Of a stretch of 64,000 nt of DNA, positions 17,248 through 25,875 are shown piece by piece; position 1 is the first letter of the stretch, and each line of letters starts with the position of its first letter. The translations under genes were made by a program, and so were the position numbers. This DNA comes from Pelagihabitans pacificus (GTDB taxonomy: Bacteria > Bacteroidota > Bacteroidia > Flavobacteriales > Flavobacteriaceae): positions 558,001-622,000 of the forward strand of contig NZ_VIKU02000002.1 of NCBI RefSeq assembly GCF_009371985.2, given 5' to 3'. The notes below the pieces were generated by a model that made no database searches, was not told the origin of the DNA, and was given only the letters and a program-made list of their open reading frames with translations.

Positions 17248-18006
17248 CTATTGAATGACAGTACCCTCTTCAACTAGGATTGGATAGGAATATCCGCTTC
17301 CAAAATCTTGGTCCAAACGGACTATTCCCCGAACGGTTATAGTCGCTCCCTTGGCCACTTCCTCTTCGGAGGTAATCACAAGGTCAAAATCATCTTGGCT
17401 ACCATCCCTCAGGTGTATCCAATTTCTTTGAAGTATTCCGGCGTTTACTTTTACACATTTCCCACTTAGTTCGATTATTTTGTCCTGGAATCGCCGGGGA
17501 TTTTGGACGAGCTCCGCGATCGTAATCAATTCAACGGATGCCTCTTTCATATCCATGGAAATGCCCTTTCCTGCATTATCCAGCCCGGATTTCGTCAAAA
17601 GACCTGCTCCTTTGTTCGTATTTGCGAGTATAAATCCGTGGTCCTTTGGAAGTAATTTGTTAACCAGATAAAGCGTATCGAAAACCCGTTCGTGTTCCTT
17701 ACTTTCAAAGGAAGTCTTCAACAGGGCCTCCGCGTAGAAATAGGTGCTATCTTTTTGTACCGTTTGTTTGCCGGTTGCAATCCAGTATTCGCGTCTTCCT
17801 TCTTTGACCTTTGCATATGTATATTGATTGGCAGGAAGTATTTCTTTGACCACCACTTCATGGACAACACCTTTTTTACGGGTTTCATGGTTTTCGCTTT
17901 TAGGTAGGGACGTCATGGTGATTTTTGGACCGGAATTACAGCTTACGATCAGTAATATGACCCATATGCCAAACAATGGCCGCCTCTTTTTCACGATCAG
18001 ATTCAT
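17248..18006 (-). CDS. Lipoprotein with two OB-fold-like domains (NrfJ-like)
   Basis: 252 aa with lipobox ending in IVSC (Cys about 23), so a periplasmic-side lipoprotein. Two OB-fold-like regions: about 48-125 (VKEILPANQYTYAKVKEGRR, EYWIATGKQTV) and about 165-252 (VQNPRRFQDKIIELSGKCVK, GATITVRGIVRLDQDFGSG). Such proteins are often found beside cytochrome genes in Bacteroidota and Proteobacteria. Last gene of the long minus-strand electron-transfer operon, 42 bp after hemA. Function unknown; folds inferred from pattern. Confidence 0.75.
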   Translation of the reverse strand: MNLIVKKRRPLFGIWVILLIVSCNSGPKITMTSLPKSENHETRKKGVVHEVVVKEILPANQYTYAKVKEGRREYWIATGKQTVQKDSTYFYAEALLKTSFESKEHERVFDTLYLVNKLLPKDHGFILANTNKGAGLLTKSGLDNAGKGISMDMKEASVELITIAELVQNPRRFQDKIIELSGKCVKVNAGILQRNWIHLRDGSQDDFDLVITSEEEVAKGATITVRGIVRLDQDFGSGYSYPILVEEGTVIQ

Positions 18007-18048
18007 AGTCCTAATTTTGAAATTTAAAAAATCCTTTGTTTCTCAACT

Positions 18049-19263
18049 TCATTGCAGATGTTCTGCCACTAGCATCTCTACCTTTTCCGTCCAGCCCGAT
18101 GTATCGGGATATTTCATGAGCTTACGCATGACCCGATTTGTTATTAAACTGATTCTTGAATCATCGGACGGTTCTTTTTGTGTGGTCAAGCGCTTTTTTA
18201 TGCTATCGTTCAATATCACTTTGTATGCCGCCAACAATTCCCTCAGGGGCGCCTGTTCACGCCACTTCCTGAATTCGGCCAGTTCCTCTTCCTTTATGCC
18301 ATAAACCTGTTCAATCGCAGCCAATCTTTTTTCCTTGTTGTCCTCTATTTCGGATGAAATAGTGTCCAGATCGTAAAAGTTGATATTGGCTATATCGCCA
18401 ATGCTCGGCTCTATATTTCCGGGTAGTGCCAAATCCAGGAACAACCTCGCATTACTGTTGGCTGCCGTCCCGGTGATAAGGTGATGGCAATTAGCCACTG
18501 CACTTAACACGATTTCAAAATCCTGAAAGTCGTTGACTACAACTTTATCCCAATCAAACCATTTGCAACGGTACCTTTCCATCAACGAAACTGCTCTACT
18601 TTTAGTCCGGTTGGCGATATAAATATTTTCAAAACCAAATTTTTCATTGTACTTGAACAATTGCCTCACGATATCCCCAGCCCCGATAAACAATATCTTT
18701 TTATGCTTCGCCTTCGTCTTACCATAGGTATCACTGATCATTTTCAAGGCCTTATAGGCTACCGAAGTGGTCCCATCCCGAAAATGGGTTTCATTACGAA
18801 TTCTCTTATGGGTTTTAAAGACTGTCTGCATGGCACGTTCCAACAAAGAACCTTGAAGATCTAAGGAGATTGCCCTGTTGTACGCTTTTTTAATCTGGTA
18901 TATGATTTCAGCATCGCCCTTCACTTTGGAGACCAACCCGGAAGATACATCCAATAGATGGCCAGCGGATATTTCCGTCGTATCACTTGTCTCAAAAAAT
19001 CGATGGTAACCAGATGTGTTCTTCCCCAAAAGCAAGGGTATTAGAAAATTGAGAAGCGACGTTGAAGAGGTAGTATCCGATTCAAAATAAAGCTCGGTCC
19101 TGTTGCAGGTAACAAGGAGAAGTAGCCCTGTTATATCGGGAAAAGTTGTAACCAATTGCTTGATTACCTCTACCTTGTAATTATCGGCAATATAGAATTT
19201 CTCCCGATTCCTTATAGAGGCGGTTTTATGGGAAATACTTAAATATCGCAATTCATTGGCCAT
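18049..19263 (-). CDS. hemA: Glutamyl-tRNA reductase
   Basis: First committed step of C5 haem synthesis: glutamyl-tRNA(Glu) plus NADPH to glutamate-1-semialdehyde. The start chosen is MANELRYLSISHKTA at 19263, giving 404 aa; an upstream frame adds 24 residues unlike the family. The catalytic-Cys motif LLLVTCNRTELYFES is present (Cys about 49), then the NADPH domain ILFIGAGDIVRQLFKY and a C-terminal dimerisation helix region. It sits 86 bp after a cytochrome c gene in the same direction. That position suggests a dedicated haem supply for the cytochromes, perhaps a second copy; the rest of the genome is needed to tell. Confidence 0.92.
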   Translation of the reverse strand: MANELRYLSISHKTASIRNREKFYIADNYKVEVIKQLVTTFPDITGLLLLVTCNRTELYFESDTTSSTSLLNFLIPLLLGKNTSGYHRFFETSDTTEISAGHLLDVSSGLVSKVKGDAEIIYQIKKAYNRAISLDLQGSLLERAMQTVFKTHKRIRNETHFRDGTTSVAYKALKMISDTYGKTKAKHKKILFIGAGDIVRQLFKYNEKFGFENIYIANRTKSRAVSLMERYRCKWFDWDKVVVNDFQDFEIVLSAVANCHHLITGTAANSNARLFLDLALPGNIEPSIGDIANINFYDLDTISSEIEDNKEKRLAAIEQVYGIKEEELAEFRKWREQAPLRELLAAYKVILNDSIKKRLTTQKEPSDDSRISLITNRVMRKLMKYPDTSGWTEKVEMLVAEHLQ

Positions 19264-19349
19264 GTTGAATACTTTTAAGTCAGGGTTCAATTTCTTCGAC
19301 AAGAGTGGGCACATCCAGACGCAGGTGCAGGTCACTTATCCTAGGTCTC

Positions 19350-19748
19350 CTATTCTTCCATGGTTCTCATATAATTTACAATAAGCCATCTATCTTCATC
19401 GTCGGGCATCTTTTTGGTATATTCGGGCATGTCATTTCTTCCGAAAGAGGTCTTGTAAAACAATTCCCCGTCTGTTTGGGCTTGGAATTCGGAAGATGAA
19501 AAATCGCCCAAATCCCCTTTTTGATCTGCCGCTTTAGGACCATCCCCATAACCTTCTTTGCCGTGACAAGATTTGCAATGCTTGCTATACAACGATTTTC
19601 CAATGTTCAGATCTACCGAAGGGTCCGTCGGATTTTTCATATTCACGTATTTTTCCGGTACCACCCATTCTTCCTGCACATTTCGGGTAAATGAAAAGTA
19701 GCTAAGGGCTAGTAAGCCTATAATCGCGGTTGTTGATATTGCTTTCAT
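19350..19748 (-). CDS. Monohaem c-type cytochrome
   Basis: 132 aa. The N-terminal hydrophobic segment (ISTTAIIGLLALSYFSF) is a signal or anchor. Haem motif CKSCH near 58-62 (YSKHCKSCHGKEGYGDGP), distal Met probably in RNDMPEYTKKMPDDEDRW. Typical class I cytochrome c. Located 5 bp downstream of the beta-sandwich membrane gene and in the same operon as NrfD, so it may carry electrons to or from that complex in the periplasm. Confidence 0.92.
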   Translation of the reverse strand: MKAISTTAIIGLLALSYFSFTRNVQEEWVVPEKYVNMKNPTDPSVDLNIGKSLYSKHCKSCHGKEGYGDGPKAADQKGDLGDFSSSEFQAQTDGELFYKTSFGRNDMPEYTKKMPDDEDRWLIVNYMRTMEE

Positions 19749-19753
19749 TTAAA

Positions 19754-20626
19754 TTAGGATTTAGTTATTCTATATAAATTTCGAATTAGATACAGAATGG
19801 GGCCCCAGGTCACTAGTACCAAAAAGAGGGTAAAAAGTAAAATAAACAGAGGCGTTTTGCCTCTTGGACCCCAGAGAGTATTTTCGTTAAACGTCGATTC
19901 TTCGATAATGGGAACGCCAAAAGGGGCAACACGGATGTCCTTCACAGTGCCATAATCATCACTGTCGCTTAGTACCACTTCCAAAGTAAGATTGCCATCC
20001 CTTCCTGGGATTCCTTCCTCAACTGGAACTATGACAGTGCCATTTTCATCGGTATAATTAAATTCTTCACCAATTGGCAAAGGGTGTATCAAACGTTTTA
20101 CCTGAACTTTTAGCGGAATTTCCGCAATTGGCAAGTCGGTAATGGCCTCTGTCAAGGTGGCCTCGATATAGTTGACGCTGTCTTTCGTAGCCAGTTTGGT
20201 GGTAATGTTCGCATCCTTGAAGTTTATGGTCTTCGATGCCCGTTTAAACCTGTCATTACCCTCAAAGGCGATTCCGATGGTGTAGGTATTTGTTGAATCT
20301 GCCCGTATACGATCTAAGGACGGCAATATATAGCTACTTTTTCCACCTGCATCGGTAGCAGTATTGCCTAAGAAAAATTCTTCATCCTCGAATTCATAGT
20401 AAACTTTCAAATCGATATGGGGAACATTGGTCATTTGTTTGTCAATTCTGGAGATAGCCTTTATATCAAGATATCCTTGTCCGTTCATGACCTTCACGTA
20501 GTCCAGTGTGAGGCGAACGCTATTTTTTTTGGCACTTTGCCCATGCAAAACAGCAAAATTTAATGGAAGAACAAACACAGCCAAAAAGATGAACAACACG
20601 GTATGTATGCTTTTTGTATGCTTCAT
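19754..20626 (-). CDS. Membrane-anchored periplasmic beta-sandwich protein, unknown
   Basis: 290 aa from the start at 20626, whose ATG overlaps the NrfD stop (ATGA). A longer upstream frame runs inside nrfD and is not used. It has a signal peptide ending near VLHGQS, two Ig-like beta-sandwich regions (about 38-130 and 135-235), then one C-terminal membrane helix (FILLFTLFLVLVTWGPILYL) and a short basic tail. I do not recognise the family. Translational coupling to NrfD suggests a structural or accessory part of that membrane complex. Confidence 0.8.
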   Translation of the reverse strand: MKHTKSIHTVLFIFLAVFVLPLNFAVLHGQSAKKNSVRLTLDYVKVMNGQGYLDIKAISRIDKQMTNVPHIDLKVYYEFEDEEFFLGNTATDAGGKSSYILPSLDRIRADSTNTYTIGIAFEGNDRFKRASKTINFKDANITTKLATKDSVNYIEATLTEAITDLPIAEIPLKVQVKRLIHPLPIGEEFNYTDENGTVIVPVEEGIPGRDGNLTLEVVLSDSDDYGTVKDIRVAPFGVPIIEESTFNENTLWGPRGKTPLFILLFTLFLVLVTWGPILYLIRNLYRITKS

Positions 20627-21939
20627 GGTTTCGCTTCTTGAAAGGTTCCCACAATGGATTGTTCCTCTGCCGTACGTTGTATAGGGATGGCAGGTAAATA
20701 TCGGATAAGTACCGTAATTATTAATAGGGCCATGGCCAAGGTTGCCAAGGTAATCGCCCATTCGTGCACACTAGGAAAATAGGAATGCCAAGATTCAGGA
20801 ACCCCTTGAATCGGTAAAATGGGTTCCAACAAGGTAGGGGTTATGATTATATAGCGTTTCCACCACGATGCGATCACTACGATGGAGCCCACTAAGAACA
20901 TTGGCAATGGTTTTCTTCCTTCCTTGAACAGTAATACCACCGTAGGCAAGACAAGCCCTACCACGGTTACCAACCAAAACAGAGGGGCATACTGCCCCGT
21001 GAACAAGGTGGTCAAATGGGCATCTTCCGCTTTTTTGGCCGTGATAGCTGGAATCAAGTATTCATTGACATTGAAATAAATATAAATCAAACAGGCCAAA
21101 ACCAATAATTTTCCCATCTTGTCAAAATGGTAGTCGGTGATGTAATCCTCCAATTTTCTTGCCCATCGTACCACATAGATAACCGTGATCAAGGCTCCCA
21201 CCCCGGCAACAAAGGCCCCTGAAATAAAATAAGGGGCAAAATTAGTACTATCCCAACCTGTTCGATAGGTAGTGGAAAACAGCCAGGCATCGACAGTTTG
21301 CAAAAGGATACCAGCAAGAAAAATCAATGCGGCCACCACCCTTATCGATTTCGCCTGGAGCGCTCTCTGAGCATCACTGCCGGTCCACTTGAGGGACAAT
21401 CGGCCATACCATTTGCTAAGTTTGGGCTTTGTCACTTCAAAATATTTTTGAAGTATGGCGAAATCGGGAAGCAACGGAAAATAAAGCAATAATAAACTGA
21501 TTACCAAAAAGGTAGGTATAATAATTACGTCCCAGGTAATGGGAGACTGCAATCGGGCGTGTATGATCAAATTCAACAACCTATCGGGTCTGGCCATATC
21601 GATCATAATGGTAATACCCGCCATGGTTATGCAGGCTACCGTAATAATTTCCGCAATCCTGACCAACGGTGTTCGCCATGCTTTTCTGGTCAATCGTAAA
21701 AATGCGACCGTGGCGGAACCCACAAAACTTGTGGCCACAAAAAATACAAAATTGGAAATATATATACCCCAAAGGGCGTAATCGCGCATATTGGTTACTA
21801 CCTGTCCTTTTATAAGCTGATCAATGTAGGCGATAACTCCCAGGATAATGATCAGGATCAAAAAGATAATCCACGCAGCCCCAATTTTTCCATATTTCCT
21901 TGGAGCCAAATCGTCTACCATGTCATCATAGTTTTTCAT
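20623..21939 (-). CDS. NrfD/PsrC-family quinone-interacting membrane subunit
   Basis: 438 aa with about ten membrane helices. It matches NrfD/PsrC by pattern: a first helix after DDLAPRKYGKIGAAW, the FVFFVATSFVGSATVAFLRL segment, MIDMARPDRLLNLI, and Trp/Arg-rich loops. Such subunits bind quinone or quinol and exchange electrons with the adjacent Fe-S protein, which is encoded 2 bp upstream. No molybdopterin catalytic subunit lies in the operon, so direction and partner must be inferred from the cytochromes around it. Confidence 0.93.
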   Translation of the reverse strand: MKNYDDMVDDLAPRKYGKIGAAWIIFLILIIILGVIAYIDQLIKGQVVTNMRDYALWGIYISNFVFFVATSFVGSATVAFLRLTRKAWRTPLVRIAEIITVACITMAGITIMIDMARPDRLLNLIIHARLQSPITWDVIIIPTFLVISLLLLYFPLLPDFAILQKYFEVTKPKLSKWYGRLSLKWTGSDAQRALQAKSIRVVAALIFLAGILLQTVDAWLFSTTYRTGWDSTNFAPYFISGAFVAGVGALITVIYVVRWARKLEDYITDYHFDKMGKLLVLACLIYIYFNVNEYLIPAITAKKAEDAHLTTLFTGQYAPLFWLVTVVGLVLPTVVLLFKEGRKPLPMFLVGSIVVIASWWKRYIIITPTLLEPILPIQGVPESWHSYFPSVHEWAITLATLAMALLIITVLIRYLPAIPIQRTAEEQSIVGTFQEAKP

Positions 21940-21941
21940 GT

Positions 21942-22910
21942 CTATTCCGGTTTTTCAACAGATTGAAATTCCATGAAGTTTTCCATACCATCCTCGAACT
22001 CTACCAACCTGTCTACTGGCGGTAAATAGTACACGCTAGGTTCAGTACCCAATCCTTCCAGTAAACGATAGCCAGACTTCTCTTTCAAAAGTCCGCTTAA
22101 ACGTACGGTTTCCTCCCCGTTGGTTACGGTGTCTTCGTATTTATCCCCAAAATAAAATACACCGTTGGGGCATGCTGTGACACAATGCGGAAGTTCCCCG
22201 TTTTTGACCATGTGCGGACAAAAATCACATTTATCCACGGTTCCCTTGAGACTTGGCATGCCCGCGTGTTCCGGAGTTGGTTCGTGGCCTAGCACATCCA
22301 TATTCAACGTAATTTCCTGACCGGGTTCGCCCCAGTTAAAAACCCTCGTTGAATAAGGACAGGCGGCCATACAGAACCGGCAACCGATGCAGCGCTCGTT
22401 ATCGATAAGAACAAGCCCATCTTTTCTCTTGAAAGTAGCATCAACCGGGCAAACGGTCACGCATGCTGGCCTATCGCAGTGCTGACAGGTAGTCGGCATC
22501 CAATACGGAGCGGTATCTTCGGATTCCTGCATTTGATAGACCTTGAGCCAAGCATTCTCCCCCGTGATATAATGTGCTTTGTTACAGGCTCTTTGGCAAC
22601 TCAATGCGTTCTTACATTTGGCCAAATCGACCACCATCACAAACTTTCTATTCGGAATACCCTCCCGAACATCATAATCCATTTGATGGTCATGGGAAGA
22701 AACTACCTCGACCACTTCGGACGAATCGACCTGAATCAAGCTACCATCAGTTGTCATCAACTCCATTGTGTCACCCGAGGGCGATTCCGACTTGGCATTT
22801 AGCTTGCTGGATAATTTGGACAATCCAATGCCACCAACGAGCCCTGCCAGACCAATTTTTAGCCCCTTGTCCAAAAAACCTCGTCTCGACTTCTTACTAT
22901 TAGCTGCCAT
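21942..22910 (-). CDS. Tat-exported 4x[4Fe-4S] ferredoxin subunit (NrfC/PsrB type)
   Basis: 322 aa. Twin-arginine signal SRRGFLDKG at about 8-16 followed by a Gly-rich hydrophobic stretch, so the protein is exported folded. Four cysteine clusters: CKNALSCQRAC, CQHCDRPACVTVCP, CIGCRFCMAACP and CDFCPHM...CVTACP, as in NrfC/PsrB electron wires. Between the signal and the first cluster lies a linker with LMTTDGSLIQVDSSEV that resembles one in the small Tat protein encoded just upstream. Coupled to NrfD. Confidence 0.94.
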   Translation of the reverse strand: MAANSKKSRRGFLDKGLKIGLAGLVGGIGLSKLSSKLNAKSESPSGDTMELMTTDGSLIQVDSSEVVEVVSSHDHQMDYDVREGIPNRKFVMVVDLAKCKNALSCQRACNKAHYITGENAWLKVYQMQESEDTAPYWMPTTCQHCDRPACVTVCPVDATFKRKDGLVLIDNERCIGCRFCMAACPYSTRVFNWGEPGQEITLNMDVLGHEPTPEHAGMPSLKGTVDKCDFCPHMVKNGELPHCVTACPNGVFYFGDKYEDTVTNGEETVRLSGLLKEKSGYRLLEGLGTEPSVYYLPPVDRLVEFEDGMENFMEFQSVEKPE

Positions 22911-22922
22911 ATTCAGAGCGAT

Positions 22923-23198
22923 TTATAGTGAATCATTTTCCTTTCCCAGCCAACGCAGGAAGGTAGTATTGGAAATGTTCTTCTTAACGATCTTGGATTT
23001 CCTCACAGTGCTTGTCTTTACCTTCACCGTGGTGCCATCCGGTCTCAAAAGGGTCTCATAAATATCTTCCTCAGGCCCTACCCCACTGTGTTGGCCAGAA
23101 CGGCCAAACCCTAAAAAGGGGATAAGCAACGTGCTTCCAATAAATGGCAGTATACCCCTCCGTGAAATAGTTTTCTTTCTGTTCGGTTTTTTGTTCAT
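22923..23198 (-). CDS. Small Tat-signal protein, unknown
   Basis: 91 aa from the ATG at 23198; the longer frame (141 codons) starts inside the upstream barrel gene and is less likely. Twin-arginine motif ISRRGILPF, a hydrophobic segment, then about 55 residues including LLRPDGTTVKVKTSTV and many Lys. No cysteines, so it binds no Fe-S cluster itself. The LLRPDG segment parallels LMTTDG in the neighbouring Fe-S protein. It may be a chaperone-like or structural partner of the NrfD complex. Confidence 0.7.
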   Translation of the reverse strand: MNKKPNRKKTISRRGILPFIGSTLLIPFLGFGRSGQHSGVGPEEDIYETLLRPDGTTVKVKTSTVRKSKIVKKNISNTTFLRWLGKENDSL

Positions 23199-23217
23199 GC
23201 TAACCACGTTATTGGTA

Positions 23218-24108
23218 TTAAAAATTATAAAGTCTGGTAATATTAAAACCGATGGCGAAATCACCGTCAAAAAAATCGTTCCGGTTGAATATGATATTCC
23301 TTTGTGGGACAATACTCTGATAACTTGAAATGAATAACTGGAAGGCATGGGACGAGGTCCTAAACTCCACCCCCAGGCTTACTCCTGGCTTTGGATCGGT
23401 GAAGCCGGTCAAGGGATCGTAATCTGTATTGGATCCTTCCAGATAATGTACGAATGGCTGGGTGTAATCGACCAAAATGGCCGTCTGCGGACTCACTTTA
23501 TAACGCCCTCCCAACGATAACGATACCACATCGTTCGGCATACGTTGTGGAACGAGATTATAGTGCGAAACGCTCCCAGCTGCCTGTATCGAAAGATTCG
23601 GATTCATTCGACGCGAAACAATCAATTGATGAAAGAAAGAGTAACGATGCTGGTCAACTAGAAAATTTTCCTTTCCCCTGGCATCAATGGTGAAATTTCC
23701 AAAATAGGTAACATTTACGGGTATCCTGTTCGAACGGGTTTGTTTAAGAATACCCAGTTTCCAGTTAAAATCTTGTAAGCGATCGAACTTTGTAGTACCA
23801 AAACCTACGGTAAGTCTTTCATGCAAGCCATAGGAAAACCCTATTCGAATATTGGACGGGGCCCAAATACCGATCAGATCGTTATTCCCCCCGTTGACAA
23901 GTCCGAATCTATGCCCCATCTGTACCTCGAGGGTCTTCTTGGGATTAAGGATATCTGTGGGCATTTCAATGATGTACGAACTTTCAAAAGCAGGACGCTG
24001 CGGTTTGTCTACTATTGAATCTTTTACCGATTCCGGTTCGGCTTCCTGTGGTAGAAGTATCAAAGGGAACAACAGGAAAAAAACATATCCGAAATTTAAT
24101 TTTTTCAT
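23218..24108 (-). CDS. Outer-membrane beta-barrel protein (DUF5777-like)
   Basis: 296 aa from MKKLNFG at 24108; the longer start MRHYI is possible. A signal peptide ends near LLPQEAEP. The body has repeated beta-strand patterns with LEVQMGHRFGLVNGGNNDL, NIRIGFSYGLHERLTVGFG and KLGILKQTRSNRIPV, and ends in an aromatic residue (RLYNF), as outer-membrane barrels do. It resembles DUF5777, a name given from memory. Enclosed by cytochrome and Fe-S genes, so it could be the pore that brings a cytochrome across the outer membrane. Confidence 0.82.
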   Translation of the reverse strand: MKKLNFGYVFFLLFPLILLPQEAEPESVKDSIVDKPQRPAFESSYIIEMPTDILNPKKTLEVQMGHRFGLVNGGNNDLIGIWAPSNIRIGFSYGLHERLTVGFGTTKFDRLQDFNWKLGILKQTRSNRIPVNVTYFGNFTIDARGKENFLVDQHRYSFFHQLIVSRRMNPNLSIQAAGSVSHYNLVPQRMPNDVVSLSLGGRYKVSPQTAILVDYTQPFVHYLEGSNTDYDPLTGFTDPKPGVSLGVEFRTSSHAFQLFISSYQSIVPQRNIIFNRNDFFDGDFAIGFNITRLYNF

Positions 24109-24126
24109 AATATAGTGTCTCACAGG

Positions 24127-24522
24127 TTAGTTATTTTCCGCGCCCCGGTCGATCCAGCCCCTTATCAAGGCGATTTCATCGTTAGTCAATACAAAGCCAG
24201 CGTCGATTGGATGGTTGTTCCCAGGTAATTTTTGAAAAAGCTCACTTCCCTCCGCATCCCCTGGTATCACGTAGTCGGGTACCAGTTGGTTGAAAGCGTT
24301 ACCGATCCTTAGATCGGGATTGGCAATGGAACCGTTATGACACAGGGTACAGTCTTTGCCGCTTTGTGAAAATAGGGGCTCTATATCTGTCCGAAACGAA
24401 ATTTCTTGATCATCCGGAATTTCTACCTCTTCCTCCGGAAATTCAATATCCTGATCATAGTAGCATGATAAATTGAATGAAATTAGGCTACCGATTAGAA
24501 GCAACTGGATTGACTTCTTCAT
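24127..24522 (-). CDS. Monohaem cytochrome c lipoprotein
   Basis: 131 aa from MKKSIQLLL at 24522. Lipobox NLSC gives a lipidated Cys at about residue 20, followed by an acidic linker (EFPEEEVEIPDDQEI). One haem motif CTLCH (about 62-66), with the sheathing sequence FRTDIEPLFSQSGKDCTLCHNG typical of PSD1/planctomycete-type cytochrome domains. Asn/Asp-rich end (RGWIDRGAENN). Lies between the hexahaem lipoprotein and the outer-membrane barrel and probably relays electrons near a membrane surface. Confidence 0.88.
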   Translation of the reverse strand: MKKSIQLLLIGSLISFNLSCYYDQDIEFPEEEVEIPDDQEISFRTDIEPLFSQSGKDCTLCHNGSIANPDLRIGNAFNQLVPDYVIPGDAEGSELFQKLPGNNHPIDAGFVLTNDEIALIRGWIDRGAENN

Positions 24523-24667
24523 TTTATTGGTATTATAAGATGCATCTCCGAGGTTCATTTTTAATTGACTTTAGTACCCGAAATTATACCCATCAATAGT
24601 TATGGCATGTGAAAGACCCAAGATGATGACGCTTTTACTTAAAAAGGACATCATGAGGAATCGTTAT

Positions 24668-25798
24668 CTAATCTTGTAAGGCTTCAATAGAGTTTTTAAG
24701 CAATGCCTTTGCGTATTCGGGGTTGTGAGTTCCACCACTGTTATCTTCCCATAGGGTTTTATAATTCCAAATTGCCTGGGCATCTTTTACCGGAACTACA
24801 AGAGGATTTGAGTTACTGGCGTTATTAATTCCATCTCCTCCTAAAACAGCAACACTACCTGATGCAGAAATTGAAATATAATTTTTTGCTAGTAATAAAT
24901 TTTCCAATGTAGAAAAGTCAGAGGCAAATCCATCGACCTCAGGTGGGGCTCCATTGGGGTGACAGGCAACACAAGCCTCGGCGGTCGGTAGCCAGGAATG
25001 AGCCCCATCTTCCATAGTAGTAGATGGTCCCATATGGCAGGCAACGCAGGAAGAACCGGTTCTATGGGTGGCTGAACCTACGCCTGGATAGGCAGCCGAA
25101 CCTGCTACATTGGCACCCATGATACCCTCTAGCATCGTGGATTGCGGTCCGTGGTGCGGCCCAAATCGGAAACTGGTAATCGTATACTCTCCAGTACCTC
25201 CTGGAATTTCATAACTATTTCTAGGCTGATGGCAAGTAATACAATTATTGCTTGAACCGCCAAAATCGATTACAGTGGTCTCGTCGATTACCAGGGTAAC
25301 AGGATCAATGTTTCTCAGTGCGTAATCAAATCCATCGTTTTCGAAGTCAAAAGTATTGTGGGTATCATGACAGGTGGCACAGGTTATGGGAGAAATGTTC
25401 GGATAAGGATTTATGGTATCATACACAATGGAATCGCCTAAAGCATAGGCCAATTCGAGTGTATATGGCTTCACCGCACCAGTGGTGACGTAATCTACAT
25501 AGCCTTCCGTTCCGTGACATTGTGCGCAATTGGCACTGGCGCCCCTTGCAAAGGTCCCTCCTGTTGCATGCGCCGATAATGAAAAGGATGCAGCGATGGC
25601 ATCCCTAGTAACATCGTTATGGCACGTGATACATGAAGCCGTACCATCAATCCCATCCACACCGTCGATTCCGTCGATACCATCTTGCCCGGCCGGACCG
25701 GGAATAGGTTCAGGAATTTCGAGGTCACTGGTACAATGAATGAGGAAAAAACCTGAGGCGAGCAGCATCAAGATGCCGGGAAACTTGGAATTTTTCAT
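24668..25798 (-). CDS. Hexahaem c-type cytochrome lipoprotein with collagen-like linker
   Basis: 376 aa. Lipobox LIHC gives a lipidated Cys near residue 22. A Gly-X-Y stretch (GPAGQDGIDGIDGVDGIDG, about 35-53) is collagen-like and Asp-rich, and is probably an extended stalk. Six CXXCH haem motifs follow: CITCH, CAQCH, CATCH, CITCH, CVACH and CVACH, spaced over about residues 56-280. The last 90 residues have no haem. Extra His residues (HHGPQS, HATGG, HRTGSS) could be second ligands. First gene of the long operon and directly behind a class B promoter. Likely surface or periplasmic electron carrier; no catalytic role is visible. Confidence 0.9.
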   Translation of the reverse strand: MKNSKFPGILMLLASGFFLIHCTSDLEIPEPIPGPAGQDGIDGIDGVDGIDGTASCITCHNDVTRDAIAASFSLSAHATGGTFARGASANCAQCHGTEGYVDYVTTGAVKPYTLELAYALGDSIVYDTINPYPNISPITCATCHDTHNTFDFENDGFDYALRNIDPVTLVIDETTVIDFGGSSNNCITCHQPRNSYEIPGGTGEYTITSFRFGPHHGPQSTMLEGIMGANVAGSAAYPGVGSATHRTGSSCVACHMGPSTTMEDGAHSWLPTAEACVACHPNGAPPEVDGFASDFSTLENLLLAKNYISISASGSVAVLGGDGINNASNSNPLVVPVKDAQAIWNYKTLWEDNSGGTHNPEYAKALLKNSIEALQD

Positions 25799-25831
25799 AG
25801 GTGTAATGGTTTAAAGTCCGTTGATCGTGAC

Positions 25832-25875
25832 TAAAACTACCAATACAACAAGATTCAAAATATGATATTTATCAT
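25832..25875 (-). promoter_or_regulatory. Crp/Fnr-type class II promoter (class B) for the electron-transfer operon
   Basis: ATGAT-ATTT-ATCAT at 25862-25875. The minus-strand -7 box TAGTTTTA starts at 25839, 29.5 bp from the centre. The hexahaem start codon lies 34 bp beyond the box start. Confidence 0.75.

Noticed and set aside
20627-20761. N-terminal extension of the beta-sandwich protein
   Set aside because: Runs inside nrfD; the internal start at 20626 opens a proper signal peptide and overlaps the nrfD stop as ATGA.
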